64,000 nucleotides of DNA, taken from the NCBI GenBank assembly GCA_010015805.1, contig ML978121.1, positions 2,170,001 to 2,234,000 on the forward strand, in the 5' to 3' direction. Source of the DNA: Rhizodiscina lignyota (Eukaryota > Ascomycota > Dothideomycetes > Aulographales > Rhizodiscinaceae). Under the pieces are notes generated by a model that saw nothing but the letters and a program-made list of their open reading frames with translations, was not told the origin of the DNA and searched no databases. Below are positions 24,317 through 35,087 of the stretch, piece after piece. Each line of letters begins with the position of its first letter. The first letter of the stretch is position 1. Position numbers and translations under genes: made by a program.

Positions 24317-25780
24317 TTTAACGAGAATTAAATGCTGAAATCGTAGATGGAAATTCTGTGAGGAGAAACTGTGGGAGGGAATCAGCGCGTAAAGATATGG
24401 TTACCAATTAGCGCAATATTTGAAAATCGTCCGTCCTATGTACCCAAACGGTTCTTTGGAACACAGCAGAGCCGCATGCTAAGGACGTGAGGTTGGTCTA
24501 GCTGATCTACTAATAGTAATAAGGTAGAGTACGAAATGAACTTGCCGATAAGCCACTCTGTATTATCTGCCAGAAGAGGGACCATCTGCGGTGTTTATCA
24601 CATTGTAAAGCCAATGGGAGGGCCGCAAAGACTTCCACAACAGCAATTGTGGCTTCCTGTGTGTCTGCACGAAACCGACATGCCTTCCAAGGAGTCGGAG
24701 TCTGCACTGTGATCGGCTGCACGAGCTGAATCTGTCTCTGCCTCTAACGAGAATGGGACGGTAATACGATGCTATTGCGGAAGCGGGTCCGCACCCGGTC
24801 GAACGATTTGAGTTTATCCCAGGTAGTCCAGCCTTTGCCAGTTTTTATGTTCGCCAAATGGCAACCCTGATGGAGAGAAACATAGCTGTCTTTCAGGTAT
24901 ACAGTTATTAAGACAGCGAACTCAGCTTAGTCCCAAGTGGTCCTCGATTCAGTGCGTTGAAAACTGACGAGGCTGAAAGCGGGGAAAGGAGCAACCCCCA
25001 GAAAACAAAGTTCCAAAATCGAGCATTGGGGGCGAATAGAATTAGAGAGTCCCACGGGCGCCCTGCAGCCTCGCGTGTCTGTGCAGCATCCCCTGGATGA
25101 ATCCTGGCTGTCGGTTTGCAGGAACTGTTTCTTATCAGCGGCCGCAATTCTGGGGTTTCAGAATCGTCAAAAGTGACTGTTTGATTGGATAGTGCTGATC
25201 GTATACCTAATCTTTCGAAATTGAGACGTGAATCTATGATAAGAGTCGAGATGTTGGTGGTGATAGAGGCGACACAGACTTCTCTACGTACTCCATAGTT
25301 GGTATCGAGGAACCCTGTGTGGCCTATGATGTAATCCGGATCTTATCTTATCGCATCTCTTTCCGAGGCCTTCATAAGTTATAGCGGTTGGTCGCAATAT
25401 CTATCAGATCCATCGTCTGAAGAAGTCCATGAGCGGAGAAGGATTGCTACAAGAGAAACGAGGGGATCAGGGATCCATAGACCTCATATCTAATGAATCG
25501 ATCTTAGAGCAAGTGCCACTGAAACCTGAGGATTTACTCTCAAGCCTGTGAGGGTGTGGCTTAGTATCAAGAGGGATATCTAGTACAAAACCTCCGACAT
25601 GTAGACTCTGATAAGCCGCATGAAATGTGCTAGTGTACGGAAGATCTTTGCCAGCACTCTATTTCCGCTCTGCCCTTAAAGATTAGATATCGCATTTACT
25701 CGTCAATTCCTTGTGTCATTTCAAGCCTTGCTGAACATTCGAGTCGATGACGGGCTAAATCGTATAACTGTCATCTCCGG
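24317..25780. other. Intergenic between HET gene and phospholipase C gene
   Basis: About 1.5 kb. No gene supported. A second copy of the tandem GATA 16-mer lies at 25337-25352. The HET promoter should be in the left part; the phosphoesterase 3' end is at 25781. Confidence 0.4.
25337..25352. promoter_or_regulatory. Tandem GATA-factor site (copy 2)
   Basis: Identical 16-mer to 20596-20611. It lies about 1 kb upstream of the HET start and 430 bp past the phosphoesterase stop, so its target gene is unclear. Confidence 0.3.
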
Positions 25781-27238
25781 TCAGTGAGGAGTAGTCCAGG
25801 GATTTGCCTTGAAGAAATGGATTGCGTCCTCGCGGTTTTGAATACCCTTCATTATTGCAGCAGGATCCTTGCCAAGTTGCACCGCGTGGGCAGAGACAAG
25901 GCTCTTCTGGATAGAGTTTGGTTCTTTGAAGGTGTCGGTGTGTTTAGCCTCTGCTGCGGGCGGTGGGATGTTGGGTATGTCTGTACGCGCCTGCTGGAGG
26001 TTGAGCACCTGCTCGAAGGTTGGTGCGGCGGCAATCCTTGCGCTGGTGAGCATCTTATCCTTGGGGATGGATAGCCAGTCGCGGAGTGTTGCGAGAAGAG
26101 ACGTGTGATCATAGGGAGTAGCAGTTGGCGAGCGGAAGACGGTACCAGCTTGGATCCACGGCGAGATGAGGATGCACGGAACACGAACCCCGAAGCGGTC
26201 GAAGGTGAAGCCTTCCTGACCTGGATTGCTTTTTGCGTCAGGGCTAGCCGCACCGAAGGGTGGGTGTACGTGGTCGTAAGTACCTCCGTGCTCGTCGTAG
26301 GTGATCATGAGCAAGGTTTCGGGCCACGCAGGCGATTGGCTGACGGCTTGCCAGATATCGTGGAGGAATTTCTCGCCGGCAACGACATCGTGAGGAGGGT
26401 GCTCGTCGTTGGGGTCCACTACAAAACTGGGCTCGAGGAAGGTGTATTGCGCGAGCTTGCCGCTGGCACAGTCCTGTTTGAAGTCGTCGAAGTGGAGAAA
26501 ATGGTCGTCGTACACCCAGAGATTGGGAAACATGACCCTAGTAAGCGGGGGGACGAGTTCGGTATCACTGTAAATGCGCCAGTCTGCGCCCACGTCTTCG
26601 AGCACGTTGAATATGTTGCGGACATCCCAGTCGAAGGGGTTGGGGATGTCTCCGTTGTTGACATTGCCGTTTGACGTTCCAGCATGCATGAACGAGCGAT
26701 TCGGCCACGTCTGACTGGGAATAGAACAGAAATACCTATCCGAAACGGCGAAATTGGCAGCGAGAGATGAAATGACGGGCAGCTGGGCGGGATTGAAGGG
26801 CTTCATGATATCGACGGGGCTCTTGTGGCCCGTGGCGTTGGCATAGTTGATCACGAATCCCATATTTGGCCAAGTCGGATTGGCACTGGGCTTCTCAGGG
26901 CCGAACAGTTGATACGTGACATTCGAAAACGTCTCTTCTGGGTCGGGATTGGGGTCAGTTGGTGAGGCTGCGTGATCGGCGACTTGGAAGGTTTCATCGG
27001 GATCCGTTGGTGAGGCGGCCTGGTCGGTTTCAGCGGACTGGCCCTTGAAATACTGTGCGTTGACTGGATTGAAGTAAGTCGACTTGAGGCCGTCGTATTC
27101 TTTTGGGCTGGAAGGTGGCAGGAATTGGCTGGGCTGCGGCGTTGTTCCTGGTTGGTAGAGCCAGCCACATATATCATCGAAAGAGCGGTTTTCGAGCATA
27201 ACGACGACAACATGCTTAACCTGCGGAAGTATAGCCAT
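25781..27238 (-). CDS. Phospholipase C / acid phosphatase-type phosphoesterase
   Basis: A single-exon frame of 485 residues from the ATG at 27238; the frame is open further upstream but has no ATG. The start VKHVVVVMLENRSFDD is the metal-binding signature of the bacterial/fungal non-haemolytic phospholipase C family (phosphoesterase superfamily). YCSIPSQTWPNRSFMHAGTSNG and LMITYDEHGGTYDHVHPP are the other conserved blocks. The expected acidic and His metal ligands are therefore present. There is no signal peptide, unlike bacterial secreted members, suggesting an intracellular enzyme or an unconventional route. It would cleave phosphate esters of phospholipids. Intact; no neighbour points to a pathway. 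Confidence 0.85.
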   Translation of the reverse strand: MAILPQVKHVVVVMLENRSFDDICGWLYQPGTTPQPSQFLPPSSPKEYDGLKSTYFNPVNAQYFKGQSAETDQAASPTDPDETFQVADHAASPTDPNPDPEETFSNVTYQLFGPEKPSANPTWPNMGFVINYANATGHKSPVDIMKPFNPAQLPVISSLAANFAVSDRYFCSIPSQTWPNRSFMHAGTSNGNVNNGDIPNPFDWDVRNIFNVLEDVGADWRIYSDTELVPPLTRVMFPNLWVYDDHFLHFDDFKQDCASGKLAQYTFLEPSFVVDPNDEHPPHDVVAGEKFLHDIWQAVSQSPAWPETLLMITYDEHGGTYDHVHPPFGAASPDAKSNPGQEGFTFDRFGVRVPCILISPWIQAGTVFRSPTATPYDHTSLLATLRDWLSIPKDKMLTSARIAAAPTFEQVLNLQQARTDIPNIPPPAAEAKHTDTFKEPNSIQKSLVSAHAVQLGKDPAAIMKGIQNREDAIHFFKANPWTTPH

Positions 27239-27798
27239 GATGGAGTCCTTCGTTGAATTGTACGTAGTGGGATGGCACGAAAAGTATACAGCAGGGTTGT
27301 TGATGCGTTGTAAACGAACTGGCGAGGCGAGGTGGAGCAAAAGTAGGAGCTGCTGACTCAGAAGGGGCAGGGGGTCTCAGCTGGGAGTCTAAGTTGGTCT
27401 GGATCAATAGAGTCTGCATATATTCTAGCCGAAACACGAAGAAATATCGAAGAAGGGATTGATTTTATGCATTTCGCTAGTCACATCTGGCAATGCATTC
27501 CCAAGATTTTCGATTTGATGGTATAATGGCTCCAGTCCAAGGCAGCCGAGAGAGCCTTGACGGATATGATGATATTCAAATCTGCTGCCAGCCGCAATTA
27601 CTCCAAAGGAGTTGACGAACTGACTTGAATTTTCCTATCATCCTTCCATAACTTGCGCAGTGCGCATTTACATTCTTGCTCCGGATGGCCGCAAGGGGGT
27701 AAAAGTGTGGCAGAAATAACAGAAGAAGACACGTATCAAAGTCCCGTATTGGAGATGTTCAGTCTTGCTCGAATATCGAAGGAAAAACGAAATCAACC
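27239..27798. other. Intergenic
   Basis: 560 bp between the start of the phosphoesterase gene and the end of the flavin oxidase gene, both on the minus strand. It must contain the phosphoesterase promoter. No other feature seen. Confidence 0.4.
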
Positions 27799-29246
27799 TT
27801 ACAGCCGATGCTCCCCTACAGTAAGGAAATCGTCGAATTCACGCCTCGGGTAGGCCTTTTCGTGTGCCCCATTCCCTTGCAACTTTCCTGTCTTCCATGC
27901 CCAGTGGGCGTCCTTCTCCTCTCCATTGCTGCGACCGTCTAACACGTTGATTATGTACTTGCCAATAATCGGAAGAAACTTATAGCTGTGAAACGAGCCT
28001 CCCACGGCGAGGAAGAGGTTGCTCAGCCTGGGATGCGGATGCCTCGTTATGAGATGATCCTGCGCTGGCGTGATCGCGTCCCAACAAATTCTCCAGTAAT
28101 CGACCTCACGATGCGCATACTGAGGTAGAAGCCTATCAGCGTGGAATCGGCGGACGTCATTTTGGAGCTTCTTTGGTACGACATGCTGATCGAGACTCGC
28201 AGGGACAGAAATGCGGCTGCCTGAAGGCGTTTGCAGGAAATTTGTGAAAGACTCCGCCCATGTGAGCTTCAGGATATTCTCGCCGGTCGGCGGCTGCATA
28301 TCTCCATCCTCCGAGTATATGACCACGGGAACGTCCTTCATTTCTTCGAGCTCAGTCTGGTCCAATTTGAAATGCAGGACGCACACTCCAGCAGCGATGA
28401 CCTGGTTTTCAACTCGATCGCTTTCTTCAATGCCAAGCTCATCTTCGGTATTGGTCAGGATACTGCTTGTCCATGCCCCAGTGGCCAGGAGTACTTTGTC
28501 CGCAGTATAAACTGCCCCATCTTGAGTCTCTACACTTTCAACCCCGGTGCTGCCCAACCGTAATTTCTTAACATCGCCTACGACATACCTCACACCATTA
28601 TCGACGGCAGCTTTGGTAAGCTCTGCGGTTGCACGGCCCGCATCGCACCAGCCAGCTTCGGGATTCCAGTAAGTGTAACCGCAGTCGTCGAGTGCGGAGT
28701 CCTTGAAGACACCGCCGAATCGTCGTCTTGTCTCATCCAGGGATAGCGTCTCCGTCGGGTCGTGGCCGCGTTTCCTGAAGTTCTCCCGTATGCGCTCTGC
28801 AAGATCGGTGCCTCTCTTGCGGATATTGATCCAGCCTGTTCGATGGTAGTACTGCTTGAGCTCCGGCCAGGAGTTCCACGCTTCCATCGCCTCATAAGCC
28901 AGTTCCATGTAGAACGGCGAGCTTCGGCCGGTAACATGTCAGCTATAATGCTGTTGTCCTCATCGTGGGGAGAAATAGAGTAACAGACCTGTAATCAGCG
29001 CGTATTATCTTGTTACAATCCGTGGATGCAGCATGTTGAGGCGGAAATGGAGTGCGGTCAATGATCGCAATAGGCGATGGGTCAGGGTGCACTTTAGAAA
29101 GATGGTATGCCGTGCTTGCACCAAAAATACCAGCTCCCTTATCAATTACATCACCTCAGCGCTCGTCAAAGGCCCAGCAATAAAAGTGTTGGCATACGAA
29201 CCACTATCAAGATCTGTGAATGCTTCTGACTTCCGTTGGTCGTCAT
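27799..29246 (-). CDS. Amadoriase-like FAD amine oxidase (fructosyl amino acid / sarcosine oxidase family)
   Basis: Three exons: 29246-29202 (15 codons), 29137-28989 and 28921-27799, 438 residues, matching the roughly 437 of fungal fructosyl amino acid oxidases. The ADP-binding GAGIFGASTA is split by intron 1, with ILIV before it. NKIIRADY/SSPFYMELA is restored across intron 2. YWRICWD holds the Cys position used for covalent FAD attachment in this family, and FLAVGGSFHSYKFLPIIG is the conserved C-terminal FAD-contacting block. It would oxidatively deaminate a secondary amine with release of hydrogen peroxide. Intron 1 uses the uncommon donor GTTCGT. L-pipecolate or saccharopine oxidase are alternatives that sequence alone cannot exclude. 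Confidence 0.82.
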
Positions 29247-29330
29247 AGTGAAAGTGAGCCGCTCTGCGCTCTACGCCACTTGATGAGTCCGTTGGAAGAG
29301 CCGGGTTATTATGGACATCGCGTGGAACGT

Positions 29331-29388
29331 CACATGCAAGCCTCACTACTTCCTGTTCAGTACTAGGATGGCGATAGACACCACATTT
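29331..29388. repeat. Direct repeat, left copy
   Basis: About 58 nt containing CTCACTACTTCCTG and GCGATAGACACCACATTT. A diverged copy in the same orientation is at 30061-30113. The pair brackets the dispersed repeat at 29723. Confidence 0.5.
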
Positions 29389-29722
29389 CGCAGCAATCCC
29401 GGTCCTCTGGCTTTCCGTCATCGCTGTGATCTGGGGAAAGACATTGACCAATCGGCACTTACCAACTCCTCAGCTTGTCGGACAACCATATGTGCGCACT
29501 TCAGATTGGCTTAAAAAAGTTTACATATGCACCCTGGCGTGCGGGGCTACAATTTGCATTTTTCTTCGGCTTTGTGAGCTGTCGCGCGACGACACCGCTA
29601 AAGTTGAACTGGCTTTGGAGGTAAAGCGACGGGAATCGCAGTCAAAATCTATGTAGAGACCGATGTAGTTATTTTGGTAGCCTTGGTGTCAAAGACCCAG
29701 AAGGTACTATTGCTATATAATA

Positions 29723-29970
29723 TGGCTCTTGTAGCTGCGTTGGAGACTCTCTCCTTTATAATCAACTTTATAGTTCGATAAAATTTGAAAAAGTGGTTTG
29801 AAGTTGGATTGCTATAAAGTAGTGAGATGAGGGATAATTCGTCTCTCCCATCCCGCATCAACATAGAGCCTGCAGTTTCCCTTCCTTGGGCAGCAGAAGT
29901 TGACACTCGAATACAGTTAGACAATACCCTCTCGAACACACGCTACGAGATTGCGATTACGATAGATCAC
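29723..29970. repeat. Diverged dispersed repeat, copy A
   Basis: About 250 nt that align by eye with 41194-41468: shared blocks include TTGTAGCTGC, AACATAGAGCC, CTCGAAT/CTCGAAT and GAGATTGC(G/A)ATTAC. Many differences are C/T or G/A transitions. No long terminal repeat structure or coding frame is clear, so the family is unknown. Confidence 0.55.
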
Positions 29971-30060
29971 AACCTTTCTGTTCAGCAATGCACCACTTCG
30001 TGATCTCGTTCGAAATGGCTGTCGGGCTTCGTACGCCGTACTCTACTCCGCATTGGGGGT

Positions 30061-30113
30061 TGCATGCAAGCGTCACTACTTCCTGTATAGTACTAGCGAT
30101 AGACACTATATTT
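30061..30113. repeat. Direct repeat, right copy
   Basis: Matches 29331-29388 (GTCACTACTTCCTG, GCGATAGACACTATATTT) with a few substitutions and a short deletion. Confidence 0.5.
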
Positions 30114-30406
30114 GAGAGTGGCCCGCAAATGTGTGCTTCCTCTTTTGGTCCTGAGTGTACCCTCATTTAACCTGAGCTCAACTAAGCTATCCTGAAGTGT
30201 GGAGGTACCAACCTGAGCTGTCGCATCGGCTCAATTTTGGGCTCTTTCGGAATACGTCCTACCGTACCATCCCATCCCATACCCGATTTGGGCCATTGAT
30301 ACGGAGGTAGGCTTTTGATTACCCTCAAGTTGTCCCTAGAATGCAGGACTGTCCTAGGACATCTCATTTGTCTGGTTGCCGCGATCTTATTTCAATCTCG
30401 GTGCCG

Positions 30407-31395
30407 TCACAGCCACGGAGTGGCCAAGAATAAATCGAGATTATCGACGGCAAAGTCTGCTTCACTGTAGGGAGGCGTGATATTGGCCTCGAGGTCCTTG
30501 GGTGGGGCTGACAAGCTCAGGTTAATATATACGAACGTCACTGCGGAGCGTGAATGACTGACCTGTGGAGGGCGTGTAGTCGAACTTTCCAAATTCACTG
30601 TGCCATTGCCAAAGACAGTCGAACGCGACAGAGGCAGCCAGACGGCCGTTGACCCGTAACCTTGGGACTCCAGAGCTCTCCCCACTGAATGTGACCCAAA
30701 TCTGAGTCATGATTTCTGCTGTTCTTCCAGCAATGTCGTTGTTCTCTACTGAACATCGCCGCAGACAAGCTATGGCCTTGTTGAAGGATTTTCTCCCTGC
30801 TCTAGCATCGATTTCTTTTGCGTAGTCCGAGAGAAGCACCTTATACAAGACAGCTGCAGAGGTGGACAGCATTCGCAATAAAAAATTGGAGAGGAAAGAA
30901 GGGACATTGGACTTGGAGTGCTCCTCGTCAACTTCCAATATCAGATTGCTCGCCGTTCGGTAAGCTGTAAGTATACCATCCTTGCGACAGTCAACCTTAT
31001 CAGACTCGAGAAAGTGGTATGCTTGCAAGTGTAATCGCGCGGATAGAAGGTAGAGTCGGTTAACCCCTAGCATGTTAGCGGGCAGCCATAAGCCTTTTTA
31101 GATCACCTACTGGAGAGTCGAGTTATGTACTTCTGCTCGAAGGTATGTAGGTCTTTCTCTAACGAGGTCAAAAGATCGTAATGGTCACTGATGGTCACAG
31201 TGTGTCCAGGCTGCAGCGGCTTATTAGATAGAGCTTCGTCTAAGCGATCACAGAGCCGATGAATGATCAGTTGATGATAGAGGTCATCGGGTAAGCCATG
31301 TGGGTTGTCCGGCTGGCAAGCAACATCGACAGTCCACTTAAAGGACGAAGGCAGTGGCAGCCCAATGATCGCCGATAATCTAAATAAAGCACTAT
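30407..31395 (-). pseudogene. Fungal-specific transcription factor, 5'-truncated (LEU3-like C-terminal half)
   Basis: Three remaining exons: about 31394-31112 (to the donor at 31110), 31066-30563 and 30507-30407. They encode a fungal Zn2Cys6-factor regulatory domain: IIGLPLPSSFKWTVDV, GLPDDLYHQLIIHRLCD, VNRLYLLSARLHLQAYHF, CLRRCSVENNDIAGRTAEI and VAFDCLWQW. The order and wording recall LEU3/LeuB-type regulators. Splice sites still join these exons in frame. The zinc cluster, linker and first part of the middle domain are missing: upstream sequence belongs to the transporter. As it stands it lacks a DNA-binding domain and a start codon of its own. Confidence 0.7.
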
Positions 31396-33179
31396 CAGTT
31401 TCCGCAAAAGGGCACTTCTACTGGAAGTCGATCACACCTTTGACTAACGATATTGCAGCCAGCCCATGTCCGAGACCTTTCCCGGAGCATGGCATCGTTC
31501 GTGTTCGGATTAGGGTTCCTTGAAAAGCCTGCTGGAATTCCCCTTTGGTGAAGTCCCAAATGCATCGCGCTTATTATACCAAAGCCTCCAAGATTTGTTG
31601 ACAAGTCGGTCCACAAGGATGAAGTTGGAAAGGGCCAGGTACAAAGAAGGAGATTCGCCTGTATCAGCCCGATCGTTGCCGGTGGTTTCGAGACTATGGA
31701 CCAGAAGAGCTTCATCACCGGAGTGAAAAACACGGAGCCAAAAGAGACGGCAAAGCCGTATCCCAGGCCTTTGACACCAATACCAACAGGACCGGAAGTG
31801 TACAGAGTCTCAAGTGCGAGCGGGTAGAAGTTGAGCAGTGAGAAGAAGTTGATTCCCCCCACACATGCAACTGCGAAGCCCATACCCACAACACGCTGGC
31901 CGGAGAAGAGCTCGCGCGGAATCATCGGATACGGAGCCAGCTTCCACTCCCATACTCCAAACGCGATGCAGATCAATAGCCCAATGATCAGGGTACACAA
32001 GACGTATGCGCTTTTCCATGGGTGTGTGTAACCGCCAGCTTGAAGGGCTACCAGGCTAGAGAGATTGAGTCAGCCATTGTTGTTCAGATCTCATCTTTAA
32101 TATTGCCTACGAAGGGGTGGAGAAAGTGACTGTACAAAAGTGTCAGTCCGACAATGGACAGAAAGCCTCCCACGTAGTCAATGTTGGCCAAAATTCTGCG
32201 CCGCGACATGCCCTCGGCGCGCCGGTAGTGCTTGGGGAAATAGGTCAGGGAGAGCCCAGTTAGAGTGATACCGTTGACGATCCTAACATCGGTAAACATC
32301 AGTCTCAGAAGGGAGCTGGAATAGCGGCGCCTACAAGGTGATCCAGATAGTCCAGCGCCAGGTAGTATAGCCAGCAATTAGATTGGAGTAGAGCAGGTAC
32401 GGGTTCCAAGGTACGACAAAGAAGGCCATCAGCGCGATAGAGTAGCCTCGATACCTGACCGGAACAATCTCAGACACGCTGTTGAGAGAGAAAACAATAT
32501 TAGCCATTTCGCAGCGATGTGTTCATGAGGAGACATACCCACCCAGCAAATCCCGTCAGCTCGCCGACGCCTGCACCTGCGCCTCCGATTGCCATACCGG
32601 CGACCAATTGGCCAAAGCTATTGGCAGTGCCGACGATAATGATGCCAATGATTAAAATAAGTGACCCGCCCATGGCAATATAGCGTCGGCCAAGTAGGTC
32701 TTGGAGGTAGCCCACAAAGGGCGAGATGACAGTGGTGGCCAACGTATTGGCTACAGGAACCCAGCCAGAACCCTTCTCAAAGCCGAGGTCCTTTTCGATA
32801 TAAGGCAGCGTACCACCAACAAAGTAGAGCAGAATCTGAGATGCTATCACACAACCCAGTGTCAGTTTTGATACTCCTGGCAAATAAGAGAGACAAGCAA
32901 AGATAGCGATAGAAATTGGATCGTGCAAGGGATAAAATGAAAAAGGAAGCACGCACAGGAGAATAGCTAGCAAAGAAAAAACACCGCAAGCGCCGCTCTA
33001 ATGTTGAACAGCTCGACATTGCCGTCCGAGCCATCGCCTTTGTAGGCATCACGGTTCTCGAGATCTATAACGGCCAGATCCTCGGTTTCAACAAACTCTT
33101 CTTTTCCAAGCTCGCCCTCTTCCAAGTGAAAGGTCACATTGCCGCTGTTGATAATCTTCGCGTCGTTCGTCATGTTCAC
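31395..33179 (-). pseudogene. TRI12-type MFS transporter, broken
   Basis: ATG at 33179 opens a hydrophilic N-terminus leading to RAALAVFFLC and an in-frame TAG at 32967-32969, just before a likely GTGCGT donor. The next exon (from about 32850) resumes family sequence: SQILLYFVGGTLPYIEKDLG, LLGRRYIAMGG and GAGAGVGELTGFAG, then VSEIVPVRYRGYSIALMAFF, TWRWTIWI, IDYVGGFLSIVGLTLL and GGYTHPWKSAYVLC. These are landmarks of TRI12/siderophore-transporter-like DHA2 proteins. From about 31.65 kb the frame loses helix-like sequence and ends at 31395, so the last two or three helices are gone. Introns between exons are still readable. Probably a former exporter of the neighbouring gene set's metabolite. 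Confidence 0.68.
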
Positions 33180-33662
33180 TCAACTGACATAGCAAATGGT
33201 AAGCTGTAATAACAAAAAGGAGAACATGACATTAATTAAAGGGCTTAAATGAAAACTATCCATCCCAAGCGTAGAGAGCCCCGCGACTCATCCGGCCCGC
33301 TTGATTTTTGATCACATTTTGTCTATTTCCCCAGACACTGAAAATTTCGTTACATTCAACGAAGTCTTCCCCATAAAAATGATGGAGTCGGCCACACCGG
33401 CCCGGCGTCTAGGGCCGCGCCGGTAGAGGTATCGCAACCCCTGAGCAACCCCTGAATTTGAACAATGCCACTATAACTTTTGATAACTTTTATTTTACTA
33501 AAGAATAAGTCTACTTCCGTAAATAACTATACCAAATATTTTCTAATATCTCTATAGTGGGCCTAAAACCCTCTAGACAGCGAGGAGGAATAGCATAGTA
33601 AGATGTTAAGAGCTTCTAGTGGCGAAACATTTGTCTTGGTTCTATGTTCTACTTTATCTACA
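33180..33662. other. AT-rich intergenic region
   Basis: 480 bp between the flavin monooxygenase stop and the transporter start, both minus-strand. AT-rich from 33470 on; no gene or clear element seen. Confidence 0.4.
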
Positions 33663-34912
33663 TCAAGGTTCGGGCATCTTTGTGTATGGCACGAATGGCA
33701 CGCCGGCTATATCGGCCTTGATTTGTAGTGCGATGAAACGGGAGAAGTATCGGTTGAAGCCAAAATCTCCACCGTGATACCAGATCCCGGGGACTGCAAT
33801 AGCAACCAATTAGACGAATACCAGTCAAGGAGCCAAAGTCTAAGAATTGTTGGAGAAAGTGAGAGCACATACCGCTTAAAGGGTGAAAGGCTCCGCGCGG
33901 CTCGCCCCCAGCATCTAGACCCCAAAAATCTTCAAGTTGCTCGCCAACTAGACTGCCGAAGATTTTGGTGGCGACAGCGCGCACATTGGCTTCGAAACCT
34001 GTGCAAAAGACGATGACGTCTGCATCCAGGGAGGGTCCGTCGCTGAATTTGAGACCTGTAGAAGTAAACCTGGTGGGAACAACGGGAGACTTGATTTTGA
34101 TCTGGAATAGATCCGTCAGTATATTCAAGTAAGCACATGTGTAAACGCCTCTACACAGCAATCCACAAGGAAACAAGGAAAAATACCAGCCCTTTCGCGA
34201 TTTTAGCCGACGCCCCGACGTCGAGGTAATGCGTGCCTCGCTTCTCAAAGGCGATCCCAATTCTGTCAATGTCGCGAATTACATGGAAGCCAACGCGCTC
34301 GAGGGCATCCAGGCGCTCCATTTCGAGTGACAGCTTATGATGCATCGTTTTCATAGCGATCTGGCGCGATACGGCGATTGGTAGTGACATGTGAATTCGA
34401 TCAGCGACCTCGTTAGAGAAGGTCCGATTGAAGATTTCTGCAGGCTGTCAAGCCGTGACTTTTAGAGGACCATGTAAGTTGATTTACTGTTCATAGAATT
34501 GGTGATGTATTCCACAGGAATCACGGCTAAGACGCCCCCGTCGAGTCAGTGTCATAGAGGATGGTTAAGCTCAGTGGCGAGGGGGCTCTTCGACGTACCT
34601 GTCCGTTCTCGTTGTATCATCGTGACAGATGCTACGCCAGCCTCGAGCATATCGCTAGCTATATCATGCGCTAGACGGAGATATGAACGCCTGTGCTTGC
34701 CTCGTAGGGTGACCAATCCTAAGGCAGTGAGTGCTCTTACCAGTGTTGGCCGACCCGACCACTATGGTCGAAGCGCCCTTCCAAGAGTACGATGACTTAT
34801 AATCAATCGAGTGGAGGGCAAGCCCTTTATATTTATCCTGCGCGATCTCTATCAACGCCATATAGTACCTTCTAGAGAGGTGGGCCTCCTTACCTGACCC
34901 GGCAAGTGCCAT
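33663..34912 (-). pseudogene. Flavin-containing monooxygenase, 5'-truncated
   Basis: C-terminal exons include 34437-34187, 34101-33873 and 33793-33663. They read MSLPIAVSRQIAMKTMHH, THYLDVGASAKIAKGL, DVIVFCTGFEANVRAVATK, FWGLDAGGEPRGAFHPLS and IWYHGGDFGFNRYFSRF, ending MPEP with a normal stop. Upstream, KGASTIVVGSANT joins AHDIASDMLEAG across an intron, giving the NADPH-binding G-S-x-N-T-A-H-D block of FMO/Baeyer-Villiger-like enzymes. The N-terminal FAD-binding Rossmann motif and about the first 40 per cent are missing; sequence before 34912 has no family signal. The region between 34.44 and 34.61 kb is degraded. It therefore looks like a gene fragment, not a working enzyme. Confidence 0.65.
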
Positions 34913-35087
34913 GGGCGAGGAACTTGCCCGTGGGCAAAGGGTGAGGCGGCGTCGCCCTCGCTATTCAGTTTATTGTTATAGCGACGCATGTATTTAAATA
35001 GCCGTCTCTATATTCCGCTTGTCGTAAGTGCATAGTGGTTATAGCCAGACCGCAATAGCAACAACCATTACAGTACCCATGAAGCAT

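Larger units (their letters stand above)
29247..30406. other. Repeat-bearing intergenic region
   Basis: No gene supported. It holds the flavin oxidase promoter on the left and the three repeat segments listed separately. Confidence 0.4.

Noticed and set aside
27653-27853. Short plus-strand frame between the phosphoesterase and flavin oxidase genes
   Set aside because: It overlaps the flavin oxidase 3' end and has no protein-like pattern.
29247-30170. Long-terminal-repeat element bracketed by the 55 nt direct repeats
   Set aside because: The repeats are short, lack TG...CA ends that I can see, and no coding region of such an element lies between them.
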